A stretch of 64,000 nt of DNA, taken from contig CAJTNI010000004.1 of NCBI GenBank assembly GCA_910577945.1, positions 1 through 64,000 of the forward strand, in the 5' to 3' direction. Shown in pieces: positions 16,956 through 24,052 of the stretch. Under the pieces are notes generated by a model. It was not told where the DNA came from, searched no databases, and was given only the letters and a program-made list of their open reading frames with translations. The number at the start of each line of letters is the position of its first letter. Position 1 is the stretch's first letter. The translations under genes were made by a program, and so were the position numbers. This DNA comes from an uncultured Christensenella sp. (GTDB lineage Bacteria > Bacillota > Clostridia > Christensenellales > Pumilibacteraceae).

Positions 16956-17479
16956 TTTATTTCTCCATTCGACGAAAGCACCACTTCGCCCGAAACGAAC
17001 TTGTCGATAAGCTCTATAACCGTTAACCGCGAAAGCCTATCCGACACCTTGTACTCAGGAACGGCGTCGCCGCCGTACGCCGCTAATATTTGCCAAAAGA
17101 GCGACTGATCGTCCGTTTTTGGAATCCGCCCGCGCTTACCGAGCCAGCCGAAAAATTCGCGTAGCCGTGCGTCGCAGCCGCCGCTCTTTGCCCAAGGCGT
17201 TTGCGCGGAAGCGTACGCATTCTTTGCGTAAAGCTTGTCGTACACACGCGCCGCGCACGCCGCAATAAAGACGTAAACCACTGCGTCCGCAACGCCGTTT
17301 ATTCCGCTGTAAACGTTTTTACCGTAAAATAGCCGCAAGACGTCCTTGCCGTTATACTGCGCGGCTTCCATAGCGCACTTGACGCACAGCTTGCGCGACA
17401 GCTCGTCTTCCCCTGCCGCTTTCAGCTTGCCGGCATATTCGAGTCCTTGCTTAACATAACTATCGAAAACGGCACTCAT
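16952..17479 (-). CDS. Small helical protein downstream of the ClpB-like gene
   Basis: 175 residues, predicted mostly helical, no recognised family. The N-terminal ~45 residues (YVKQGLEYAGKLKAAGEDEL...CVKCAMEAA) look like a two-helix, TPR- or MIT-like hairpin. The remainder is helical with several cysteines. It lies four bases after the AAA+ gene and overlaps the 587-aa gene, a position often held by adaptors of AAA+ unfoldases; this role is only a suggestion. Confidence 0.6.
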   Translation of the reverse strand: MSAVFDSYVKQGLEYAGKLKAAGEDELSRKLCVKCAMEAAQYNGKDVLRLFYGKNVYSGINGVADAVVYVFIAACAARVYDKLYAKNAYASAQTPWAKSGGCDARLREFFGWLGKRGRIPKTDDQSLFWQILAAYGGDAVPEYKVSDRLSRLTVIELIDKFVSGEVVLSSNGEIK

Positions 17480-17483
17480 TGTT

Positions 17484-19691
17484 TTAGCTCCAAATTATAT
17501 CGTCGGGACCAGTAATCTCGCCGTTGCAGGAACAGGTTATAGTCGCGCCTCTGAGCTGCGCCTTGCTCTTTCCGTTGACACCCAGCACGTACGGCGTGAG
17601 GTGCTTGGATAGACTGCCCGAAAAGAGTTTACCGGTATTCTTTATTATGCCGCGTGCGCCCAGCTCGCGCACCTTGGTGTCCTCGCAGTACCGCGTGATA
17701 GCCGCACGCACCGAATCGGGACAAATAATATTCGCAATCCCGTTAGACTCTTTAGCCGACTTGATAACCGAATCAATCTTGGAATCGACGATTTTGGGCA
17801 CCGCTTTCTTTCCTATAAAGTTGTAATATACGATAGAATCCTCTATTCTGCCGTAAAGCTCCGGGCGCTTGAGCTTGCAATGGAAATACCGCTTTACGTT
17901 ATACCGCAAATGCTCGCGGACGGCGGCGTATATCTCGTCCTCGCTCTTGCCCTCCTCTTCCATGCGCTTTACGCCTGCCATATCCATCCGCTCGGGTGTG
18001 GTTTCCTCGCCCATCAACTCTTTGTCGTTTTCCTCCGACTCGAACGGATTGTTCTTGGCGGGCGCGGTTACGCCGGCATTGGACGTTATAGCGATTATGC
18101 AGTCAGTAAAGCGCACCGTTTCGCCCTTGCCGTCGGTAAGCCTGCCGTCGCCGAGAATTTGTAGGAATTTATCGAGTATGGAGTTTGCCGCTTTTTCTAT
18201 CTCGTCGAAAAGTATGAGCGAGAACGGCTCTTTCTTGACCGCATTGGTCAGCTTGCCGCCCTCTTCGTACCCAACGTATCCCGGCGGTGCGCCGAACAGC
18301 TTTTGGTCGGCATGGTCCTCGCCGTATTCCGACATATCAAACCGCACGATTCTATCCTCACTGCCGAACACGCATTCCGCAAGTTGTTTGCATAGCTCGG
18401 TCTTACCCGTACCGGTAGGACCGGCAAGGAAAAGCACCACGCGCGGAGCGTTGGGATTTTCCGCTCGGTCAAGCCCGAGCGCCGCTCGCGCCATTATAGA
18501 CTGCGCGGAGCCGAGCGCATGATCCTGACCTTGGATCTTTTTGCCCACCTTAGCTTTTATATTGAGCATTTCTTTTATAATGCCGTCGTCGTCCCAAGGA
18601 TTGGTCATATCGCCCACGCTGAACGACGAAATTGAATACCCGAGCTTATCCGGGTCGGTCAACCCCGATTGCGCCGCGAACGCGCGGTACCTGCGAAGCG
18701 CCTTCAGACTGAAGTCGTTTGTGTACGCGAGGAATTTTTTCTCGACGGGATCGCGCTTAGCCTCGGGATTGTCACGCCTATACGCTTCGGATATTGCGCG
18801 GTATCTTTGCGCAAACTCGCCGCCAAGGCAATCCGCGTCGTTAAGCATTTCGTGAAAATAACTGATTTTATTATCCTCGGACGGCTTGGATACGTTCAGC
18901 ACCTTTATGAACGGATTGGCACGCTCGTCGGTAAACCACGACGGGAGATCGCTCACCTGATTGGCGAGAATAACGAGCTTGTGCTTTTTGACGTTTCCGT
19001 CGCCCTGATTGGACTCCAAGCTCTGCGCGATATTCAAAAGCTGCCTAAAGTACATAAGCTCTTCGCCGCTCAGTCCGTTGGACGAACCTTGGCGAGAGAG
19101 CAACCGCGAGGTCATGCGGATAACGAACAAATATCCGCTCGGCTCGTTCGCACCGAACAGCAGATTCCAAATACTTTCTTCAAACCTGCGCAGTATGTCG
19201 AACTGCCGAATATCAAATTGGTTAATTCGCCCGTTCCGTTCGGTCACCGCGTACTGGATTTTGGAAAAGTCGAGCGACGCTCCGGACGAGCGGTGGTCGA
19301 TAAGCAACTTATCCAGCTCCTCACTGTGCAAGATATCCCAAAAATGCTGCGACATTTTGGAGTCGTAGTCCATGCACACGCGCGGCTTGCCGTTCGGATT
19401 GTTCGGGTCAGGCTCCTCAATAGGGTCGCCGTCGTCGCAAATCCTAAACCGCTTCTCGAGCGACTCGGTGGGGTCGTAAATAATGACTCTCTTTTTCAGC
19501 TCGGAATCCTCGTGTTTGGAATAAATCTTGTCGAAATAATCGTGCAGTCTGCAATACGACACAGTATCGCCGTCGAGATAGGGCTGATCGTCGTCGATAA
19601 ACCCCTCCAGCACAAACGTATTGTAGATAGGAAAAAAGGTTTCAAAGTCCTTTTGCCACTTCATCTTCCAGCTTTCTTCGTTATTTGCCAT
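17484..19691 (-). CDS. ClpB/Hsp104-like AAA+ ATPase with degenerate first module
   Basis: 735 residues. The C-terminal ~350 residues are a canonical Clp-type AAA_2 module: Walker A GPTGTGKTE (~421-429), pore-loop region GAPPGYVGYEEGG, Walker B LILFDEIEKA, sensor 1 IAITSNAG, and a C-terminal D2-small-like domain with arginine-rich RELGARGI (sensor 2). The N-terminal ~370 residues look like a second AAA domain that lost its Walker A: a sensor-1-like VILANQVSDLPSWF and a Box VII-like NPFIKVL survive, but no P-loop is present. There is no Clp N-domain or ClpP-binding IGF loop, so disassembly rather than proteolysis is likely. Second gene of the operon; partner substrate unknown. Confidence 0.85.
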   Translation of the reverse strand: MANNEESWKMKWQKDFETFFPIYNTFVLEGFIDDDQPYLDGDTVSYCRLHDYFDKIYSKHEDSELKKRVIIYDPTESLEKRFRICDDGDPIEEPDPNNPNGKPRVCMDYDSKMSQHFWDILHSEELDKLLIDHRSSGASLDFSKIQYAVTERNGRINQFDIRQFDILRRFEESIWNLLFGANEPSGYLFVIRMTSRLLSRQGSSNGLSGEELMYFRQLLNIAQSLESNQGDGNVKKHKLVILANQVSDLPSWFTDERANPFIKVLNVSKPSEDNKISYFHEMLNDADCLGGEFAQRYRAISEAYRRDNPEAKRDPVEKKFLAYTNDFSLKALRRYRAFAAQSGLTDPDKLGYSISSFSVGDMTNPWDDDGIIKEMLNIKAKVGKKIQGQDHALGSAQSIMARAALGLDRAENPNAPRVVLFLAGPTGTGKTELCKQLAECVFGSEDRIVRFDMSEYGEDHADQKLFGAPPGYVGYEEGGKLTNAVKKEPFSLILFDEIEKAANSILDKFLQILGDGRLTDGKGETVRFTDCIIAITSNAGVTAPAKNNPFESEENDKELMGEETTPERMDMAGVKRMEEEGKSEDEIYAAVREHLRYNVKRYFHCKLKRPELYGRIEDSIVYYNFIGKKAVPKIVDSKIDSVIKSAKESNGIANIICPDSVRAAITRYCEDTKVRELGARGIIKNTGKLFSGSLSKHLTPYVLGVNGKSKAQLRGATITCSCNGEITGPDDIIWS

Positions 19692-19697
19692 CTTTAA

Positions 19698-20732
19698 CTA
19701 CCTCTCGATATTCGTTATTAAACCGTTGCACATGCCGTCCATCACACTCACCGCGCTCATCTCATGCGCCGAATCACAATGGTCGTTTATGATATCCGAA
19801 AACAAAGTTCGTAGCTCGCAGTCGCTAATCCCCTTGCCGTCGTAAAACACCCGCACCGCGCCGTCCGTCGCATGCGCCGTGAACGCGACAAGATACCGCT
19901 TCAGCTCGTATGCGTCGGAAAACCGCAGTCCACTGCGCGTGTAATAACTTGCGCCTTCGTCGTTGCACCCGAACTCGCCCTTGACAGTAAACCGCTTTTG
20001 CACCATTCGCGACGTCGCGCCGAAATAATCATAGCGAATCATCGGCAGTTTGTCGGCGGGCAGTCCGCTCACAACGTCCACAAACGTACGAATGCCGTCC
20101 AGCTCGACGACGTTAAACATGTGCGGGACCTTACGCCCATCGTTGGTTTCACCAAGCACACATGTGCACTCAATGCCGAACCGCTCACACAAAACCTTAA
20201 ACGCCTTGGCTACGCCCTGACACACGCAGCGTTTATCAACTATCGCGCCGTACGCCGAAAATGCGTTGCTATGATTAAGCATGAATTCCGCAATGCGGCT
20301 CAACGATGGATTGGTGCGAGCCAGCTCGCAGTATTTGTCATAAACGTCGCTGCTGTACTTGACGGTGGACGCGAGATAATCGTAAATCTTTTTGCATACG
20401 GCGTAATCGTCGTCACTCGACTTAATTTTGCCGTTCAGTCTGTCCAGCGCCGACTGCAAATGATAGGAATATTCACTCTCGTCCGCATCCGAATACTCAA
20501 ACTCAAACCTGACGGTGTTGTTACGCGCCTGCGGCACTCCCCAAAGTATCCCCGGATAGTTTATAAAATCCGGTCTATCCATGACCACAGCCTGCCAAGC
20601 GACCTGCGCGGTTTCCGCGTCGGCACACGCAATCGTACACTCACGCGCCGCCCGCGAGAGCGTCGACTGTATCACACCGTAAACCGCCTTTGCTCGCGCG
20701 TCGAGATTGTCGTAATAATAGCTGCTTAACAT
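19698..20732 (-). CDS. Transglutaminase-like cysteine protease/peptidase-fold protein
   Basis: 344 residues. A transglutaminase-core signature is visible: Cys ~169 in RCVCQGVAKAFKVLC, His ~201 in PHMFNVVELDG (usual HAWN), and Asp ~218 in FVDVVSG, so the Cys-His-Asp triad is intact while the conserved Trp after His is Phe. No signal peptide, so it is cytoplasmic, unlike many members that act on walls. It might cut or crosslink proteins. First gene of the 11-gene operon, with a strong promoter and GGGAG seven bases before the ATG. Confidence 0.8.
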   Translation of the reverse strand: MLSSYYYDNLDARAKAVYGVIQSTLSRAARECTIACADAETAQVAWQAVVMDRPDFINYPGILWGVPQARNNTVRFEFEYSDADESEYSYHLQSALDRLNGKIKSSDDDYAVCKKIYDYLASTVKYSSDVYDKYCELARTNPSLSRIAEFMLNHSNAFSAYGAIVDKRCVCQGVAKAFKVLCERFGIECTCVLGETNDGRKVPHMFNVVELDGIRTFVDVVSGLPADKLPMIRYDYFGATSRMVQKRFTVKGEFGCNDEGASYYTRSGLRFSDAYELKRYLVAFTAHATDGAVRVFYDGKGISDCELRTLFSDIINDHCDSAHEMSAVSVMDGMCNGLITNIER

Positions 20733-20738
20733 TATGTA

Positions 20739-20743
20739 CTCCC
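20739..20743 (-). promoter_or_regulatory. Ribosome binding site of the operon's first gene
   Basis: GGGAG on the minus strand, six bases before the ATG at 20732; fixes the start of the transglutaminase-like gene. Confidence 0.6.
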
Positions 20744-20750
20744 GTGTAAA

Positions 20751-20779
20751 ATTATATCACATAACCACTACAATTGCAA
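20751..20779 (-). promoter_or_regulatory. Promoter of the 11-gene GTPase operon
   Basis: -35 TTGCAA (20774-20779), 17-base spacer, extended -10 TGATATAAT with TATAAT at 20751-20756. It is the only convincing promoter for the 16.8-kb gene run, since the genes are separated by at most 22 bases. Confidence 0.8.
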
Positions 20780-20836
20780 CAATTATTCTAATATTGTCGT
20801 ATAAAAGCGATATTCGCCCACAACTGGCATATATTT

Positions 20837-20883
20837 CCGAAAATAAATATCCCCGAGTGTAACGCGAGACATTTTATTTTCGG
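20837..20883. promoter_or_regulatory. Inverted repeat upstream of the operon promoter
   Basis: CCGAAAATAAA (20837-20847) and its exact reverse complement (20873-20883) are separated by 25 bases. Located 58 bp upstream of the -35 box; may be a regulator site or a hairpin. No regulator gene is in the operon. Confidence 0.4.
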
Positions 20884-20935
20884 GCATAGCCTTAATAATA
20901 TTGGCGGCACATAAATGCGCTATTTCGCCCTAAAA

Positions 20936-20981
20936 AACAAAAAAAGTTGGTCGATATGAAGTGACATAACGACCAACTGAA
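20936..20981 (-). repeat. Diverged copy of the tRNA-Arg terminator region
   Basis: AAAAAGTTGGTCGATATGAAGTGACATAACGACCAACTGAATTG parallels 21552-21596, including the A-run, both hairpin arms with compensatory changes (GTTGGTCG/CGACCAAC versus GTCGGTCG/CGACCGAC) and the adjoining GAAyTG. It still forms a hairpin followed by T on the minus strand. Confidence 0.65.
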
Positions 20982-21108
20982 TTGTGTGTGTCGAACAAAA
21001 TCTCGCGTTTTGGGTAGTGTGTACTACAAAATCTCGCATCTTGACAAATGGAACTTGTACGCTTTTAATTTATATCTTTAGCCATTCAACACCCATTCCG
21101 AAAAATAA

Positions 21109-21354
21109 TTATGACCATGTAAACCTACTTTTTAATAAAATGTCAAGCTGTTCCTGCGCTTTCGGATGACCATTCTCGACCGCTTTTTCAAACCAATATT
21201 TTGCCTGTTCTGTATTTTTTTCAGTTCCCCACCCGTTGAGATAACAGCGCGCGAGATCATATTGACAGTCGCAATTATTTACTCTGGATGCGACGGATAG
21301 TAATCTAAACGCCTTAGATAAATCTTGCGAAACAAAGATACCAAGCTGTCATTA
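21109..21354 (-). pseudogene. Sel1-like repeat protein, C-terminal fragment
   Basis: A minus-strand frame reads CQYDLARCYLNGWGTEKN followed by TEQAKYWFEKAVENGHPKAQ and ends in TAA at 21109-21111. This is one and a half Sel1/TPR-like repeats (the GxGTxK-x-x-x-xAxxWFxKAAxxGHxxAQ pattern). Upstream the frame meets TGA at about 21355 and has no start codon, so the gene has lost its N-terminal part. Sel1 proteins are adaptors; this piece is not functional and marks decay beside the tRNA. Confidence 0.7.
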
Positions 21355-21553
21355 TTCATAATTCACAACACTACAACAGTTCAAGTCCGCCCAGGCGAGT
21401 CTTTTTGTCCAACTGAGTTAGAAGTTTGTTGTGCAAAAAAACACTTTTGATTTATCGATAAAAATTGACTGTACGAACACATATTTTTGCTTTCGTTCGC
21501 CGTCAAATGGTAAATTTTATGACGAATAAGTCATATTTTACCCCAAAAATGAA

Positions 21554-21590
21554 AAAAGTCGGTCGATATGGAAGTGACATATCGACCGAC
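21554..21590 (-). terminator. Intrinsic terminator of tRNA-Arg
   Basis: GTCGGTCGATAT and ATATCGACCGAC form a perfect 12-bp stem with a short loop, followed on the minus strand by TTTTTT. It starts a few bases after the tRNA CCA end. Confidence 0.85.
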
Positions 21591-21595
21591 TGAAC

Positions 21596-21672
21596 TGGTA
21601 CACCCGACAAGATTCGAACTTGCGACCCTCAGAATCGGAATCTGATACTCTATCCAACTGAGCTACGGGTGC
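21596..21672 (-). tRNA. tRNA-Arg (anticodon CCG)
   Basis: 77 nt with the CCA encoded. Acceptor GCACCCG/CGGGTGT, D-stem GCTC/GAGT, anticodon stem TCAGA/TCTGA with loop TTCCGAT (anticodon CCG, reading CGG), T-arm GCAAG-TTCGAAT-CTTGT, discriminator A. All arms pair with only G-U wobbles. Its 3' end (21596-21614) is duplicated at 3451-3469, making it the probable integration target of the island to its left. Confidence 0.95.
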
Positions 21673-21679
21673 ATATTTG

Positions 21680-21735
21680 CCGACACGGTTTATTCCGTAT
21701 CGGCTTTGTCATTGGTTTATCGCTTTATTGCCGAT
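21680..21735. repeat. 56-bp direct repeat, copy 1
   Basis: Nearly identical to 21778-21833 (98 bp away); differences are limited to a G/A near the start. Each copy contains a hairpin, CCGACACGG / CCGTATCGG around TTTATT. Copy 1 starts 8 bp from the tRNA 5' end, so it may overlap tRNA promoter sequences. Confidence 0.85.
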
Positions 21736-21777
21736 ATCGTCGCCGATACTGACAACCGAGCTGCGAACACATACTTA

Positions 21778-21833
21778 CCGACACAGTTTATTCCGTATCG
21801 GCTTTGTCATTGGTTTATCGCTTTATTGCCGAT
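21778..21833. repeat. 56-bp direct repeat, copy 2
   Basis: Second copy of 21680-21735; similarity continues more weakly into the next ~30 bases (GACAATCGAGC versus GACAACCGAGC), so the unit is effectively a ~98-bp tandem duplication. Confidence 0.85.
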
Positions 21834-22014
21834 TTCGACAATCGAGCGCCGAATAGGTATCCCGCGTTATTCCCGCGGGGCTTGCGGCGTTTCGACGCCG
21901 CACACTAATATTACCATTACCGCGAAAAAAACACAAGGGAAATAACGCGGTTGTCGATAAATCGCCGTCGATAATTTTTATTCCAAGCTTATTTGCCGAA
22001 TAATCGCGCTCGTA

Positions 22015-23898
22015 TTATTTGATTTTACGCTCGGGCTTTACGGGGAAATTGGTTTTGCTCGTAAGCTTGATTATGGCAACGCCCTTATCCGCCACTTTTC
22101 CGCCGAACGGCTTATACGTCATCAAGTCGGTATACTCGCCCTTAGGCAGCTCGGGCGTATATTCGCTGCCCGAGTTGTTGACTACGACGTACACCGTTTC
22201 GGTTTCCGTCTTGCGCTTAAAGAACATGACGCCGTGGTCGGAATCGACGCAGCAATATTTGCCGTGAGCGAAAATCTCGCGCTCGTTGGCGCGCACAGCG
22301 CCCAGCTTTTTGTACCATTTGAGCAGGTCCTTGTCGCCCTCGCCCCACGGGTAGCATTTTCTGTTGAACGGGTCCTCGAACCCTTCCATGCCGACCTCGT
22401 CGCCGTAGTACACGCACGGCACGCCGGGCAGAGTGTACTGCAACGCCGACGCCATTTTTACGAGCCTTACCGCCTCGTCTCTGTTCTTGACGCTCGCGGT
22501 CGCCTTATCCTCACGGCTCGCGATATGCCCGTTGTCGCCGAGCACCGTCAAGAGCCGCGCCGTATCGTGGTTATCCAAAACGTTCATCAAGCAATCCACG
22601 GCATGCTTGGGATAGTTATTCACTATAAAGCCTACCGTGCTGTCCAGCCGATTGCTGTCGCCGCAGCGCACGAAATTCAAGATGTCCTCTTTGAACGGAT
22701 AGTTGGTAACGCTGTCGAGCTTGCCGTTAATCAAAAAGCTGCGGCGTTTTCCGTCCGTGACCATATTGGTCGCGTCCATAAACACCTCGCCGTACATGAC
22801 CGCGTCGGGGTTTTCCTGCTTGGCGGCGCGCACGCAGCGCGAAATGAATTCGTCGGACAACCGCTCGCAAACGTCCAATTTCCAGCCGCCCAAGCCGAGC
22901 CGCGTCCAATGCCGAATTACGCCCTCCTGACCGTTGACGAATTCGTCGAACATGACGTTGCCGTCGTCTGTGTCGGGCATGATGCTTATATTGTATCTGC
23001 AATCGTACTCGTTAGGCCAATTTTTGAACTTGTACCACCCGTAATACGGGGATTTGACCGACTGATACGCGCCCGTCGCGTCGTACGTGCCGTACTTATT
23101 GAAATAGATACTGTCGTCGCCCGTGTGCGAGAACACGCCCTCCAAGATAACGGTTATGCCGCGTTTTTTCGCCTTTTTGATTAAATCCTTTAAGTCGTCA
23201 ATCGTGCCGAAATCGCCGTCCACGCGCATGTAGTTGGCGGGGTCGTACTTATGGTTGGAATGCGCCTCGAAAATCGGCGTGAGATAAATGCAGGTGACGC
23301 CCAAATTTTTGAGGTACGACAGCTTTTTGGTAATGCCCTTTAAGTTCCCGCCGAAAAAGTCCTCGTTGCGAACCTTGCCGTCGGCGTCCGCTCTGAACTC
23401 GGGCACGCCGCCCCAATCCTCGCGATAGGTCGCGTACGGCTTGGTTTTGAGTCTGTCGCCGCCGATAAAGAACCTGTCGGGCATAATTTCGTACACCACG
23501 CCGCCGTCGATAGCCGAGGGCTTATACTCGTCGTCCGTGACGGTGAGCTGCCATTCCTGACCCTTGCCGAGCAAAGCGTTCAAGTCGAGGTCGCTGCCTA
23601 CGCGGTAAACCTGCTCCTCGTTGCTAATCTCGAAATGATAGAAATACAAGCCCGGCGTAGTCACCTTGATTGTGAGCGAATATGTAAACTCGTTGTCCTC
23701 GTCCTTGACGAGGTTCATTGCGTACCGCACGGCGTCCTCGCCGTCTTTGGTAAGCACGAAATGCACCTCGGACGGGTTTTGCGGGCGGTTAAACCGCAAA
23801 TTCAACGTGATGGGCTCGTCGGTCGTCGCCGCGCCCGTAGGGGTCTTGCATTTTTTGCAGTTGGGGAAAAACGTAACCGTCTTAGCTGTCTTTTTCAT
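22015..23898 (-). CDS. GH13 alpha-glucan hydrolase (neopullulanase/cyclomaltodextrinase-like)
   Basis: 627 residues: an N-terminal Ig-like starch-module (~25-110), a GH13 TIM barrel (~135-540) and a C-terminal beta domain. Catalytic regions: GWKLDVCER (nucleophile Asp), MYGEVF (acid/base Glu), VLDNHDT (third Asp). Two normally invariant positions differ: region I reads VILEGVFSHTG with Glu for the usual Asp, and region II has Lys where Arg is expected two residues before the nucleophile. No signal peptide, so it acts on intracellular glucan. Last of the glycogen cluster, 154 bases after glgP, with AAAGGAG before ATG. Confidence 0.9.
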   Translation of the reverse strand: MKKTAKTVTFFPNCKKCKTPTGAATTDEPITLNLRFNRPQNPSEVHFVLTKDGEDAVRYAMNLVKDEDNEFTYSLTIKVTTPGLYFYHFEISNEEQVYRVGSDLDLNALLGKGQEWQLTVTDDEYKPSAIDGGVVYEIMPDRFFIGGDRLKTKPYATYREDWGGVPEFRADADGKVRNEDFFGGNLKGITKKLSYLKNLGVTCIYLTPIFEAHSNHKYDPANYMRVDGDFGTIDDLKDLIKKAKKRGITVILEGVFSHTGDDSIYFNKYGTYDATGAYQSVKSPYYGWYKFKNWPNEYDCRYNISIMPDTDDGNVMFDEFVNGQEGVIRHWTRLGLGGWKLDVCERLSDEFISRCVRAAKQENPDAVMYGEVFMDATNMVTDGKRRSFLINGKLDSVTNYPFKEDILNFVRCGDSNRLDSTVGFIVNNYPKHAVDCLMNVLDNHDTARLLTVLGDNGHIASREDKATASVKNRDEAVRLVKMASALQYTLPGVPCVYYGDEVGMEGFEDPFNRKCYPWGEGDKDLLKWYKKLGAVRANEREIFAHGKYCCVDSDHGVMFFKRKTETETVYVVVNNSGSEYTPELPKGEYTDLMTYKPFGGKVADKGVAIIKLTSKTNFPVKPERKIK

Positions 23899-24052
23899 AT
23901 ATCTCTCCTTTAATTCGTAATGCGTGATTGAGCGATTACGCGCGGGCGCGCTCGCCCGCGACTACGTAAAACGCAATCGGCGGCGACGGAATTTACAGCC
24001 GTACGCTCGCCGATGCCTTACGCGATATCCCATACGGGATACGCGGTCCGAA

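Larger units (their letters stand above)
20733..21595. other. AT-rich stretch between operon and tRNA
   Basis: Holds the operon promoter, an 11-bp inverted repeat, a diverged copy of the tRNA terminator region (20936-20981), a Sel1-repeat gene fragment and the tRNA terminator. The short open frame at 20984-21169 on the plus strand is composed of repeat sequence and antisense to the Sel1 fragment and is not a gene. Confidence 0.65.
21673..22014. other. Intergenic region right of tRNA-Arg
   Basis: Contains the 56-bp repeat pair and a stable 8-bp hairpin with TTCG loop (TGCGGCGT-TTCG-ACGCCGCA, near 21889-21908) 107 bases beyond the GH13 stop codon. No T-run follows it. The short plus-strand frame 21706-21945 is repeat sequence and not a gene. 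Confidence 0.55.

Noticed and set aside
20984..21169. 61-codon plus-strand frame near the tRNA
   Set aside because: Consists of repeat sequence and antisense to the Sel1 fragment.
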